In this document: positions 45,208-54,106 of the stretch, in pieces
Layout: each line of letters begins with the position of its first letter
Numbering within the stretch: the stretch's first letter is position 1
NCBI GenBank assembly: GCA_002719335.1
Contig: PBHE01000008.1
Location: 1 to 64,000 of the forward strand
Direction of reading: 5' to 3'
Length of the DNA: 64,000 nt
From: Acidimicrobiaceae bacterium
Lineage (GTDB): Bacteria; Actinomycetota; Acidimicrobiia; Acidimicrobiales; Poriferisodalaceae
Notes under the pieces: generated by a model
Database searches by the model: none
What the model was told of the DNA's origin: nothing
Seen by the model: the letters and a program-made list of their open reading frames with translations, nothing else
Program-made: the position numbers and the translations under genes

Positions 45208-45978
45208 GTGACCGAAGTTCCCGAATACCTGCTTGAGCGATCACGCCAAAGACGTATCGACCTCGGCCTGCTCGAAGATGACGGCAGTGGTGGTGCCGCC
45301 GCCGCTACCGGAACTCCGGACAGCGCGACGCTAGCTAGTTCGGGACCGAGCACCGCTGACGTGATCGCGGCCGCGAAAGCCGACGCGAAACTCGAGCTCC
45401 AGGCGGAGCCGGGAATTGAACCGCTTTGGGTTTCTGCGGCTCGAAGCCGGACGAGGATCCCCATGTGGGCTCTCCCCGTCATGTTTTTCTTACCTTTGTG
45501 GGCCTTCGTATATGTAAAGCTCACCGAACCACCTCCAGAGCCAGTTACCGCCATCACTGAGGGGGCGGCAACTTATGCCGCGCGCTGCGCGAGTTGCCAT
45601 GGCGGCGCCGGGGCCGGGAGCGAAGGCGGCGGAGTAGGTCGTCCTCTGTACAACGGAGAAGTCTTACTGACGTTCCCTAGGCTCGAGACTGACATGCTCC
45701 ACTGGCTTGAGGTCGGATCTGAGGGCATTGGAATCGGCAACTCCTACGGGGCTACTGACCGGCCCGAAGGGGCTCACATTTCCGGCGAGACCGGTGCCAA
45801 TATGCCTGGATTTGGCGGAACATTGAGTGAGTACAAGATCTATTCAGTCGCTCGATATATCCGTGAAATGTTGAGCGGAGAGCAAGTCAGCGACGAGGAA
45901 GTCGCCGCACGCGAGGCTGAGTGGGAAGCTCTTGGAGGCGGCAAGGACGCGGGTGGCGGGGGCCATGGCGGTCACTAA
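45208..45978 (+). CDS. Membrane-anchored monoheme cytochrome c
   Basis: The 256-residue protein starts with GTG behind GGAGG. It begins MTEVPEYLLERSRQRR, a motif shared with the subunit IV-like protein. After a low-complexity stretch there is one membrane helix (84-105), then a class I cytochrome c domain with CASCH at 127-131 and a Met in NMPGFGGTLSEY. The tail is Gly/His-rich (GGGGHGGH). It is likely to shuttle electrons between the b6-type complex and an oxidase. It is divergent from the respiratory operon and followed by the MenJ-like gene. Confidence 0.9.
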   Translation: MTEVPEYLLERSRQRRIDLGLLEDDGSGGAAAATGTPDSATLASSGPSTADVIAAAKADAKLELQAEPGIEPLWVSAARSRTRIPMWALPVMFFLPLWAFVYVKLTEPPPEPVTAITEGAATYAARCASCHGGAGAGSEGGGVGRPLYNGEVLLTFPRLETDMLHWLEVGSEGIGIGNSYGATDRPEGAHISGETGANMPGFGGTLSEYKIYSVARYIREMLSGEQVSDEEVAAREAEWEALGGGKDAGGGGHGGH

Positions 45979-46049
45979 TCCGACTTTTTTTATGACATCC
46001 TGAAAAAATATTCTCGACGGCAGCGTGTCGAGTGGGAGGGCAAGCGCTG

Positions 46050-47315
46050 ATGTCAATGCGTCTCTCTACTGAAATCCTAGTTATTGGCGCCGGCCCGGCG
46101 GGTAGCGCAGCAGCCCATTGGGCGGCTCGCTCAGGGCACATGGTCGTAGTACTTGAGAAGGAGACGATGCCCCGCGAGCGGGTGTGTGGTGATGCGCTCA
46201 CACCAAAGGCGGTCGGTCACTTAGATGACATGGGGCTCAGTGTCACCAGCAATGAGTTTCACCGTCACCATGGGTTGCGTATGACGGCCCATGGTCGAAG
46301 CATCGAGCTCAGGTGGCCAACCGACCATGACCACCCCAGTCACGGTTTAGTCGTTCGGCGCCGCATGCTTGATCAGTTGTTAATCGAGCACAGCGCAAAT
46401 ACAGGGGCTCAGGTCTGGACGGGCGTTGAAGTGCTCGAACCCATTATTGAACACGGACACCTACGTGGTTGCCGGGCCTTGGGCTCGGGTGAGGGCACCG
46501 GACCTGGAGGTGAAATCGAAGTTCGAGCGCGCTTTGTTGTAATCGCCGACGGACCCCTGTCGCCATTTGGGCGCGCACTTGGAACTGCCCGCACTAGAAC
46601 CTACGCACAGGGCATAGCGATGCGGGGCTATTTCCCAAGCGTTCATCATGACGACGATGTCATCGAATCGGTCTTTGACTTGCGTGACAACACCGGGGAA
46701 CAACTCCCGGGCTACGGCTGGGTATTTCCAGTAGGTGATGGAACGGTGAATGCAGGAGTTGGATTGTTGAGCCACCACCATGCAAATGACCCTCGATCCA
46801 TGCGAGAGCTATTCGATCAGTGGATCTGTCAGATACCAGAATATTGGCAAATCTCACCAGGGGATATCGAGAGTGAACCTGAAGGCGGGCGTCTGCCGAT
46901 GGGGGCTTCGGTGCGTCCTAGGTCGGGTCCCAACTGGGTTGTAGTTGGGGACGCGGCTGGCAGCATAAACCCGTTTAACGGCGATGGAATCGAACCGGCG
47001 TTGAGTAATGGGCGTCTCGCTGCAACCGTTATCGGCGACGCCATCAGTAGCGGAGATGGTTTGGAGTTACGGCAGTACGAAAAGCAATTGGTCTCAAATT
47101 ACGACCACTATTATCGGCTTGGTCGATTAGCCACAAAGGCACTCGGCAGACCAGGGCTGATGCGGCGGTTGACACTGCTCGGGATTCAGTCACGGGTGCT
47201 TACGGAACTGGTGATGCGAATCTCTACGAATCTCGTAAACAACGACGCCGGTGGCACCGAATCGGTGTATGAAATTGGGAAGGTGATAGCGCGGCTTGTC
47301 CCAGACCGTGACTAA
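46050..47315 (+). CDS. Geranylgeranyl reductase-family flavoprotein (MenJ-like)
   Basis: The 421-residue FAD enzyme has the Rossmann motif VIGAGPAGSAAAHWAA at the N-terminus, the GGR-family MPRERVCGDALTPKAVGHL block and the FAD-binding VVGDAAGSINPFNGDGIEPAL. Family members reduce isoprenoid double bonds; in mycobacteria MenJ saturates one bond in the menaquinone side chain. The respiratory context supports a menaquinone role, although archaeal-type lipids or chlorophyll-like substrates belong to the same family. I favour the ATG with GGGAGG ten bases ahead. A 6-bp hairpin (ctcgac/gtcgag) at 46013-46032 lies just upstream. Confidence 0.85.
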   Translation: MSMRLSTEILVIGAGPAGSAAAHWAARSGHMVVVLEKETMPRERVCGDALTPKAVGHLDDMGLSVTSNEFHRHHGLRMTAHGRSIELRWPTDHDHPSHGLVVRRRMLDQLLIEHSANTGAQVWTGVEVLEPIIEHGHLRGCRALGSGEGTGPGGEIEVRARFVVIADGPLSPFGRALGTARTRTYAQGIAMRGYFPSVHHDDDVIESVFDLRDNTGEQLPGYGWVFPVGDGTVNAGVGLLSHHHANDPRSMRELFDQWICQIPEYWQISPGDIESEPEGGRLPMGASVRPRSGPNWVVVGDAAGSINPFNGDGIEPALSNGRLAATVIGDAISSGDGLELRQYEKQLVSNYDHYYRLGRLATKALGRPGLMRRLTLLGIQSRVLTELVMRISTNLVNNDAGGTESVYEIGKVIARLVPDRD

Positions 47316-47351
47316 CGGGCTGTTGAGGGTGACACGCCGAGAATTCGGACG

Positions 47352-48614
47352 TCAAATAGAAGCTGCGCTTTCTGCTGCAGCGTCAATGATGGTGTCGACG
47401 AGATCTTCTGTGTGAGCTAGTCCGATGAATAGCGCTTCATATGCTCCAGGCGCCATTGCTACGCCGCGGGTGAGCATCTCGTGGAAGAAGCGGGCGTAGG
47501 CTTTTTCGTCGGTTGTCCGCGCTTCGTCATAATGGGTAGGAGATTTATCTCCAAGGAAAAGGCCTAGCAGAGACCCAACTCGCGGAACTGTTGCAGGCAG
47601 ACCAGCATCGTTTAAGACTTTTTCAAGGCCACGGCCAAGTCGTTCAGTTGAGGTATAGATCTGCTGATATGCCCTGGAATCCAAAAGTTGTAAAGCCGCG
47701 CAGCCTGCCGCTGTCGCGAGTGGATTACCAGACAGCGTTCCTGCTTGGTAGACGGGCCCAGTTGGCGCAAGCGAGCGCATTATCTCTTCAGATCCTCCGA
47801 AAGCGCCAATTGGGAGCCCACCTCCGATGACTTTACCGAAGCAAGCGAGGTCTGGAGTAACTCCAAACCATTCCGACGCCCCGCCCGCTGCCAGGCGGAA
47901 TCCAGTAATAACTTCATCGAAAATCAGCAAAGTGCCGGCAGCGTCACATGCTGCGCGCAATTGGGGAAGGAACCCCTCGAGCGGTGCGATTAAGCCCATG
48001 TTTGCTGCAACTGGCTCCACGATTACACACGCATCTTCCTGCGTGATTTCAGGTACCGAGTTGTAGGGGACAACGATGGTGTCAGCAACAGCCGAGGGAG
48101 GTACCCCTGCTGAACCCGACAAACCTAAGGTGGCGACACCGCTGCCACCTGCTGCGAGCAGGGCATCGGCATGGCCGTGATAGCAGCCAGAGAACTTGAT
48201 TATGCGGTTTCTGCCGGTGTAACCACGGGCGAGACGGATGGCGCTCATGGTGGCTTCAGTGCCACTATTTACCAGTCGTACCTGTTCGACGCCGGTCACA
48301 CGGTTTACGATTTCCTCCGCTAGAGATATCTCTCCGGGGGTGGGCGCTCCAAAAGAAGTTCCCAGAGCGGCGGCTTCTTGAATCGCTTCTGTGATTTGGG
48401 GATGGGCATGGCCCGCGATTACCGCTCCGTAGGATTGAACTAGGTCGATGTACTTGTGTCCTTCAGCGTCGTAGACGTAAGCCCCTTCTCCTCGAACCAC
48501 AAAGTAAGGGTCGCCACCTACGGCTTGAAATGCCCTGACGGGGGAATTCACTCCCCCAGGGATGAGTGACTGCGCATTACGAAAAAGCTGACGGTTGGTT
48601 TGTGAACCCGACAT
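47352..48614 (-). CDS. hemL: Glutamate-1-semialdehyde 2,1-aminomutase
   Basis: The 420-residue PLP enzyme starts QLFRNAQSLIPGGVNSPVRAFQAVGG, a GSAM hallmark. NSGTEATMSAIRLARG binds the cofactor phosphate, DEVITGFR is the conserved Asp block and Lys261 in CFGKVIGGGLP forms the Schiff base. It converts glutamate-1-semialdehyde to 5-aminolevulinate. It lies 78 bp behind the HAD gene, in the same direction as hemA, hemC and hemD, and is convergent with the MenJ-like gene. Confidence 0.97.
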   Translation of the reverse strand: MSGSQTNRQLFRNAQSLIPGGVNSPVRAFQAVGGDPYFVVRGEGAYVYDAEGHKYIDLVQSYGAVIAGHAHPQITEAIQEAAALGTSFGAPTPGEISLAEEIVNRVTGVEQVRLVNSGTEATMSAIRLARGYTGRNRIIKFSGCYHGHADALLAAGGSGVATLGLSGSAGVPPSAVADTIVVPYNSVPEITQEDACVIVEPVAANMGLIAPLEGFLPQLRAACDAAGTLLIFDEVITGFRLAAGGASEWFGVTPDLACFGKVIGGGLPIGAFGGSEEIMRSLAPTGPVYQAGTLSGNPLATAAGCAALQLLDSRAYQQIYTSTERLGRGLEKVLNDAGLPATVPRVGSLLGLFLGDKSPTHYDEARTTDEKAYARFFHEMLTRGVAMAPGAYEALFIGLAHTEDLVDTIIDAAAESAASI

Positions 48615-48692
48615 ATTCTCCGATCACCCCAGATTCGCTTGGTGTGGTTGCATCCTACGACTAGTCCTAGCTACGCGATGCTGGAGTTATGA

Positions 48693-49355
48693 CTAGCTAA
48701 AAAGTAGGTCGAGCAACGTATCGGGCGGAATCTCGTCAAGCGCTTTGAATCGAGCATAAGCACCAGAAAAATCTAGGGACGTAACTAAGGGATTGGGCAC
48801 CACCACAGTCCGCAAACCTGCAGCTATAGCGGCTTTCAGCCCATTGGGGCTGTCCTCTACTACAGCGGCCGCTCCCGCATCGACTCCCAACAATTTGAGG
48901 GCATGAAGGAAGACATCAGGAGCTGGTTTGGCAACCCCACCGACGTCGTCGCGGCACACGACGTAGGAGAATTTCTCGTACAACCCAACCCGTTTGAGAT
49001 GCCGATCCACCCACTCATGAGGCGAGCTCGATCCTATTGCCGTGCTAATCCCTCGGCTCTTGGCGGCTTCCAAAAGCTCCGTCACACCCGGAAGGATTGG
49101 CTGCTCCTCGGTCATTTCGTCTTTTATGCGTTGACGCGCTTGCATGACCAGATCCTGGTCCAGAACTTGCCCTAACCGACTTTCAAGTTCTTGTACCCAA
49201 CTTGATTTGCGGTTAGTCCCCATACCCTCAAGCCACCAGTCCATCGGGAGCTCGACACCGTGATCTGCCCAAATTTGCGCTGTTGATTCACATGCGGGGC
49301 TCTCTGTGTCCAAGATGGTTCCGTCAAAATCAAGAATTAGCGCTTGGGAACTCAT
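48693..49355 (-). CDS. HAD-superfamily hydrolase, beta-phosphoglucomutase-like
   Basis: The 220-residue protein has motif I LDFDGTILDTES, an alpha-helical cap, motif II AIGSSSPHEW, Lys in AKPAPDVF and motif IV VVEDSPNGLKAA. This is subfamily I with a C1 cap, typically phosphatases or mutases acting on small phosphorylated metabolites. The substrate cannot be read from sequence. It overlaps hemD by four bases, in the place where hemB is common in other actinobacteria. Confidence 0.9.
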   Translation of the reverse strand: MSSQALILDFDGTILDTESPACESTAQIWADHGVELPMDWWLEGMGTNRKSSWVQELESRLGQVLDQDLVMQARQRIKDEMTEEQPILPGVTELLEAAKSRGISTAIGSSSPHEWVDRHLKRVGLYEKFSYVVCRDDVGGVAKPAPDVFLHALKLLGVDAGAAAVVEDSPNGLKAAIAAGLRTVVVPNPLVTSLDFSGAYARFKALDEIPPDTLLDLLFS

Positions 49356-50110
49356 TGTTGGCCCACCGCTAACGCCACTGCTTGGACAAGTCCCTCTGCT
49401 GACGGTTCTTCGGCGACAAATGCCACTTCGATACCCAAGAGCTCACATTGCTGAGCTGTTGTCTTTCCAATAACGACTACCTTTGCGGCGCTCTTTCCGC
49501 CGGTTTGTTCAAGGTGCCCTTTAACCGCTGAAGGCGACGCAAAGGTGACTACATCTGCGTCAATGACTGCGGAAACTAAGTCATGGTTAAGAGACGGGAA
49601 TACGGTTCGATAAGCAGCTACGCCATCAACTTGCCATCCTTTGGCTCGAAGTCCGTCAATTAGATCTGTGCGCCCGTCCGAGGCGATGGGGACTAAGGCA
49701 CGATCACCGGGTTTGGGTAGCGGGAAAGCATTTGCTAAGGAAACCCCATCGTGACTCGCGGGAACCAAATCGGGTTCTCGCCCCATCTCTGAAACGACCT
49801 TCGCTGCGGTCGCTGGTCCAACCGCGGCGATCTGGAGGTGAGAAAACCTTTTGAGAACCCCTCTACGTGCACCTCGCGCCATTAAGGCCGACACCGAGTT
49901 GGTTGAGGTAAAAGCAATCCAGGAGAACCGTTCAAGGCGGATCAAAGCGTCGTCTAACGGTTGCCCTCCGTCTAAGGGGGGTACCACTGCGATCGCGGGC
50001 GCCACGATGACCTCGGCGCCAGCACTAGTTAAGGCTTGGATTAACCTCAAGTTTTGGTGCGAGGCACGGGTTACAACAACGGACTTTCCTTCAAGTTGCT
50101 TGGAGCTCAA
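49352..50110 (-). CDS. hemD: Uroporphyrinogen-III synthase
   Basis: The 252-residue two-domain protein begins GKSVVVTRASHQN, followed by FSWIAFTSTNSVSALMAR, AAVGPATAAKVV and DVVTFASPSAVKGHL, the weakly conserved but recognisable HemD blocks. It closes hydroxymethylbilane with ring D inversion. Its ATG overlaps the hemC stop by four bases, which supports the assignment despite the low conservation of the family. Confidence 0.93.
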   Translation of the reverse strand: MSSKQLEGKSVVVTRASHQNLRLIQALTSAGAEVIVAPAIAVVPPLDGGQPLDDALIRLERFSWIAFTSTNSVSALMARGARRGVLKRFSHLQIAAVGPATAAKVVSEMGREPDLVPASHDGVSLANAFPLPKPGDRALVPIASDGRTDLIDGLRAKGWQVDGVAAYRTVFPSLNHDLVSAVIDADVVTFASPSAVKGHLEQTGGKSAAKVVVIGKTTAQQCELLGIEVAFVAEEPSAEGLVQAVALAVGQQ

Positions 50111-51003
50111 GGGCTGGCTCCGTTTGTCGCCAGGAGGGCGCGTCCACCGTCAGCGAGAAGCTCTTCGGCGACAGCTTCCCCCAAAGCAACGCTGTCATGA
50201 CCTTGTTGCTGGATGCGCAGCAGGGTGGTGCCGTCTGTTGAGGCGAGCACAGCGTCGAGTCGGATGACTCCTTCATCCAGGTACGCGTGAGCCCCAACGG
50301 GCAGTTCGCAGCCGCCGCCAAGTTTGGCTAAGTAAGCGCGCTCAGCTTCAACGCAGCACCTTGTGGAGTCATCGATGATTTCGACAACCTGTTCGTTGCT
50401 GATGAGGTCGTCATAACGGCACTCGATAGCAATGGCCCCTTGACCTACTTGTGGAACCATTTTTTCGACACTCAAGATCTCCGCTACGACGTCTGTAAGT
50501 CCAAGGCGCTGCAGGGCAGCCATTGCAACAACTACGGCGTCAACATCGTCTCGTTCTGCAGCCGCGATTCGTGTTTCCATATTGCCTCGCAAACCCGTGA
50601 AGTTCAGGTCCGGCCGAAGGTGCGCGAGTTGTGCCCGCCGCCGAGCCGAACCTGTGGCAATTGTCGCGCCGTGATGCAGTTGTTGGAGGCGCATCCCAAT
50701 CAGTGCATCGCGGGGATCACCTCTTTCCAAGAAACCGACGAGGTTGAGACCAGCGGTCGGAGTTGACATCAAATCTTTCGCGCTGTGCACTGCCAGGTCC
50801 GCTTTGCCTTCAAGGACTGCCATCTGCACTTCTTTAACGAAGACTCCGCGCCCAGCCATTTCTTGGATTTGTCGCGTCTGATCTTGATCACCTTCAGTAG
50901 TAACGATCAGAAATTCGACCTGAATGGCACTTGACGTCAGACGCCTAGCAACAGCCTCAGCTTGCCATCGCGCCAAGGGGCTGGATCGCGTCGCGATGAT
51001 CAC
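50107..51003 (-). CDS. hemC: Hydroxymethylbilane synthase (porphobilinogen deaminase)
   Basis: The 298-residue enzyme has ATRSSPLARWQAEAV, FVKEVQMAVLEGKADLAVHSAKDLMST, GSARRRAQLAHLRPDL and the dipyrromethane-cofactor cysteine C232 in KLGGGCELPVGAHA. It polymerises four porphobilinogens. It follows hemA at 12 bp and overlaps hemD. Confidence 0.97.
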   Translation of the reverse strand: MIIATRSSPLARWQAEAVARRLTSSAIQVEFLIVTTEGDQDQTRQIQEMAGRGVFVKEVQMAVLEGKADLAVHSAKDLMSTPTAGLNLVGFLERGDPRDALIGMRLQQLHHGATIATGSARRRAQLAHLRPDLNFTGLRGNMETRIAAAERDDVDAVVVAMAALQRLGLTDVVAEILSVEKMVPQVGQGAIAIECRYDDLISNEQVVEIIDDSTRCCVEAERAYLAKLGGGCELPVGAHAYLDEGVIRLDAVLASTDGTTLLRIQQQGHDSVALGEAVAEELLADGGRALLATNGASP

Positions 51004-51015
51004 GCAGATCCCTGC

Positions 51016-52272
51016 TCAAAGGTCGAAGAGGTCGCGAACCGAGTCTGCAAGACGGTCACCCTTTGCTGTTCCTGCGGCTTCTTTCAGGGCAGCAGTGGGT
51101 TCGTGAAGAAGCTTGGCGACGAGACTCCGGGTGAATTGGTCGAGCGACGCGCGCTCCAGATCCGAATAACCGGCCTTTCGCGCAAACTTGTCTACTTCTT
51201 CGGTTCGCATTGCTTCAATTGCGCCGCGCATTGATGCAATTAGAGGAGCTACTTCTCGGGCGGATCGGACGTCGGCGAAACGTTTTGCCTCAGATTCAAC
51301 TATGAACTCAACTGCCTCCACCTCATTCGCTCGCTCCATGCGACCGTTAGCGGCGAAGCTAGACAAATCGTCCATATCGAGAAGGGTGACGCCGTCAATT
51401 TGGGCTACCTCGGGGTCAATATCTCGAGGCATCGCTATATCGACGATAAGCAAGGGCTCACCTGCTCGTCGCGCAATCACCTCAGCGATCGACGTGTTGT
51501 CGAGAATTACTTCTGTGGCTCCGGTAGATGTCATCAAAACATCGACGTCGCCCAAAGTTTCTCCCAGGTGTTCGAGCGGTATTGAAGACCCGTCGATTCG
51601 CGCGGCTAAGGCATTGGCCTTAGAGGTGGTGCGGTTGGCCACGTAAACATGATCAGGTCCTGCGGCGGCCAAGGCAACGATCATTCCTTCAGCCATTTCA
51701 CCTGCTCCCACGACAAGTACTGTCCGACCGGTCAAACTTCCAAAATGCTCTGTCGCCATCAAAACGGCCGCGTGAGAGACCGACGATGTATGCCGGCCTA
51801 TCGAACTTTCGTTGCGCGCCCGCTTGCCTGTTTCGACCGCGTGTCGGAAGAGAAGATTTAGGACTGGCCCGGAAGTGCTCTCAAGGCGAGCCGCTTCCCA
51901 CGAGGTTTTTATTTGGCCTTGGATCTCTGATTCACCCAATACCGCCGAATCAAGGCCTGATGCCACGGAAAAAAGGTGTTTCACGGCATCATCGTCATAG
52001 TGCACATACAAGCAATCAGAGAGGTCTTCCGGCGCTACAAAAGCGGACTCTGCAAGAAAGTCACGTACTTCGGCATAAGCGGCATGGAACTTTTCTGCGA
52101 CAACGTAGGCCTCAGTGCGATTACACGTCGACACAATGACAGCTTCGCTTATGTGATCGCGTTGGCTGAGCCCGGCAAGACTTTTCGAGAGATCGTCCGC
52201 GCTAATGGCGGACTTCTCTAACAGGTCCAGCGGAGCACTGCGGTGATTCAAACCAATAACGACGATGGACAA
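51016..52272 (-). CDS. hemA: Glutamyl-tRNA reductase
   Basis: The 418-residue enzyme has GLNHRSAPLDLLEKSAIS at the N-terminus, the catalytic Cys50 in IVSTCNRTEAYVV, an NADPH-binding VLVVGAGEMAEGMI and the C-terminal dimerisation helices. It makes glutamate-1-semialdehyde from Glu-tRNA, the committed step of C5 heme synthesis. It heads the hemA-hemC-hemD run. About 110 bp without a gene separate it from the upstream microprotein. Confidence 0.97.
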   Translation of the reverse strand: MSIVVIGLNHRSAPLDLLEKSAISADDLSKSLAGLSQRDHISEAVIVSTCNRTEAYVVAEKFHAAYAEVRDFLAESAFVAPEDLSDCLYVHYDDDAVKHLFSVASGLDSAVLGESEIQGQIKTSWEAARLESTSGPVLNLLFRHAVETGKRARNESSIGRHTSSVSHAAVLMATEHFGSLTGRTVLVVGAGEMAEGMIVALAAAGPDHVYVANRTTSKANALAARIDGSSIPLEHLGETLGDVDVLMTSTGATEVILDNTSIAEVIARRAGEPLLIVDIAMPRDIDPEVAQIDGVTLLDMDDLSSFAANGRMERANEVEAVEFIVESEAKRFADVRSAREVAPLIASMRGAIEAMRTEEVDKFARKAGYSDLERASLDQFTRSLVAKLLHEPTAALKEAAGTAKGDRLADSVRDLFDL

Positions 52273-52383
52273 GGGAGGACCAAATCGATCGAGAAAGCGG
52301 GCTCCTGCAGTCTCTCAGCAAGAGGGCCGCGTTGCCACTTTCGGGGCCGCTTGTCCTCAATTTTTATCTCACCATCAAATTAA

Positions 52384-52473
52384 TTAGAAGGAGATGAAAA
52401 GTAGTTGGATCGTGGCAGCTACAAATATCAGCATTAGTAAGGCCACGAGAACCAGTGTGGTGCCTGGCCTCAA
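52384..52473 (-). CDS. 29-residue single-span membrane microprotein
   Basis: A frame of 29 codons starts at a TTG that overlaps the stop of the SAM-hydroxide adenosyltransferase gene (TTGA), with AGGGA six bases ahead. The peptide is (M)RPGTTLVLVALLMLIFV followed by AATIQLLFISF: a short positive N-terminus and one hydrophobic helix, typical of small inner-membrane proteins. It was too short for automatic calling. The coupling and ribosome binding site make it credible; expression and family are unproven. Confidence 0.5.
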   Translation of the reverse strand: MRPGTTLVLVALLMLIFVAATIQLLFISF

Positions 52474-53270
52474 GTTGCTTCCCTAATTGTGACTTCAGCG
52501 CCAATGTCTAGTCCTGTTGGCACCAGACCCTCGTCTCGTCCCGTGGCGACAGAAAGCAACCCGTACTCATCATCGACGAGCGCTAACTGACCCGGGCTGA
52601 CTTCGGTCGGATGTTGTAGGTGAACTACTCGTTTCTCTTCACCAAATTCAAGAATTAAGACATCACCCAAACTGGAAAGAGTGTCGCGGTCGAGATTGAG
52701 TTGTACTGCGCCCCGTCGGTTTTTACCGATTACTTCGGCCGATATCGAACCGTCCTCTTCGAGGCGTGACATCGGGACTAGCGACGGAAGCAACAGGCTG
52801 GGGTCGATTTCGGCACCAAGCTGTTCGATGGATTGACCCGATGCTAGGTGGCCAGAGACTGGAGCAATTACGTCACGCGCGGGGTGTTGAACACCCGGCG
52901 ACACGAAGTGGAACTCGGTATTCGTAAGCTGCACAGCGCGGTCCGCGCCTCCGACGACGGCAACAGCAGCCCCTAATAGTCCGTTGTCGGGACCGACTAG
53001 CACAGCTTGACCATCGCCCACCTCGACGGCGATCGCCGGACGATCCAGGACTGAACCCACAGATGCAAGGACTAGGCCTGACGCAAGATACGGCACGCTG
53101 CGGGCAAGCATCAGCGAACCTGCGCGGACATCACCGGGGTGGATGTCATGGCAGAGATCTACAACTCGTGATGTGGGAGCCAAATCACGCAGAATGGAGT
53201 GCAGCAAGCCCACGGATTCGTCGGAGGTACCTAGGTCAGTGAGGCAGGTAATCGTGTCGAACTCTGTCAT
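52470..53270 (-). CDS. SAM hydroxide adenosyltransferase (DUF62 family)
   Basis: The 266-residue protein belongs to the SAM hydrolase/halogenase fold. It starts ITCLTDLGTSDESVGLLHSIL with VVDLCHDIHPGDVRAGSLML, and VGPDNGLL follows in the second block; the C-terminal domain is a beta barrel. Characterised non-halogenating members split SAM into adenosine and methionine. The usual second-position Phe in LTDFGT is Leu here. It is three bp behind proC and appears in one run with hemA. Confidence 0.88.
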   Translation of the reverse strand: MTEFDTITCLTDLGTSDESVGLLHSILRDLAPTSRVVDLCHDIHPGDVRAGSLMLARSVPYLASGLVLASVGSVLDRPAIAVEVGDGQAVLVGPDNGLLGAAVAVVGGADRAVQLTNTEFHFVSPGVQHPARDVIAPVSGHLASGQSIEQLGAEIDPSLLLPSLVPMSRLEEDGSISAEVIGKNRRGAVQLNLDRDTLSSLGDVLILEFGEEKRVVHLQHPTEVSPGQLALVDDEYGLLSVATGRDEGLVPTGLDIGAEVTIREAT

Positions 53271-53273
53271 GGG

Positions 53274-54056
53274 TCAGGTTTGGCCTAATTCTTGAGAGCG
53301 GCGCGTGGCTGCTTCAATTGCAGCCGCAAAGGCTGCCCTCACTCCATGGTGCTCAAGTTCTCGGAGTCCCGCTGCTGTGGTACCTCCGGGTGACGTGACA
53401 TCAGCCCGCAGTTCCGCTGCGGGTCTTCCTTCCGAGAGCAAAGTAGCCGCCCCTAAAAGGGTTTGTACTGCCAATTCCGTTGCCACGGTTCGACTCAACC
53501 CTGTTAACACACCCGCGTCGATCATGGCTTCCGCTACGAGAAAGATGTAAGCGGGTCCCGAACCAGATAAGCCCGTCACGGCATCAAGCAGCTTTTCGTC
53601 GGTGCGGACAACTGTGCCTACGGCACTAAGGATTGCTTCGGCCCATGCCAGATCTTCGGGGGTTGCAGCGTCATTACCGCAGATGGCGGCTGCTCCCTGT
53701 CCGACCAACGCAGGTGTGTTTGGCATAGCTCGCACAACGGGAAGTGAACCTCCTGTTGCCTCGTCAAGGGTCGCAAGGGTTACCCCAGCAGCGATGGACA
53801 ACAGACGTTCAGTACCTATTTCGGCGGCTTGTCGAGCCACTTTGGGGACTATGTCTGGCTTGGTAGCAAGAATCGTCGCACTGGCGGGCTCAATTTTGGC
53901 GGTGACGCGCACCCCATAGATCTCAGCTAGTTCTTTCCTGCGGGGCTCCAACGGTTCTACAACCACGATGCTCTGGGCGTCGCGACCATGTCGGAGCAGT
54001 CCACCAAGCAAAGCTGCACCCATTTTCCCACCGCCGATAATCAGCAGTTCAGCCAT
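53274..54056 (-). CDS. proC: Pyrroline-5-carboxylate reductase
   Basis: The 260-residue enzyme has the N-terminal Rossmann motif LLIIGGGKMGAALLGGLL, ILATKPDIVPKV, VVRAMPNTPALVGQGAAA, and the C-terminal GSGPAYIFLVAEAMIDAGV and DVTSPGGTTAAGLRELE. It reduces pyrroline-5-carboxylate to proline. The ATG at MAELLIIGGG is chosen because the family begins there; a 45-codon upstream extension overlaps the ybjN gene and lacks family similarity. Linkage of proC to mshA and hemA resembles the mycobacterial map. Confidence 0.96.
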   Translation of the reverse strand: MAELLIIGGGKMGAALLGGLLRHGRDAQSIVVVEPLEPRRKELAEIYGVRVTAKIEPASATILATKPDIVPKVARQAAEIGTERLLSIAAGVTLATLDEATGGSLPVVRAMPNTPALVGQGAAAICGNDAATPEDLAWAEAILSAVGTVVRTDEKLLDAVTGLSGSGPAYIFLVAEAMIDAGVLTGLSRTVATELAVQTLLGAATLLSEGRPAAELRADVTSPGGTTAAGLRELEHHGVRAAFAAAIEAATRRSQELGQT

Positions 54057-54106
54057 GGGGTCCACGGTACCGGTCGACTTGGTCCAGACCTTGGCTCTAT
54101 TTGACG

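Noticed and set aside
45153-45557. Minus-strand 134-codon frame opposite the cytochrome c gene
   Set aside because: The plus strand carries CASCH, a membrane helix and a good GTG with GGAGG; the opposite frame is low complexity and is its shadow.
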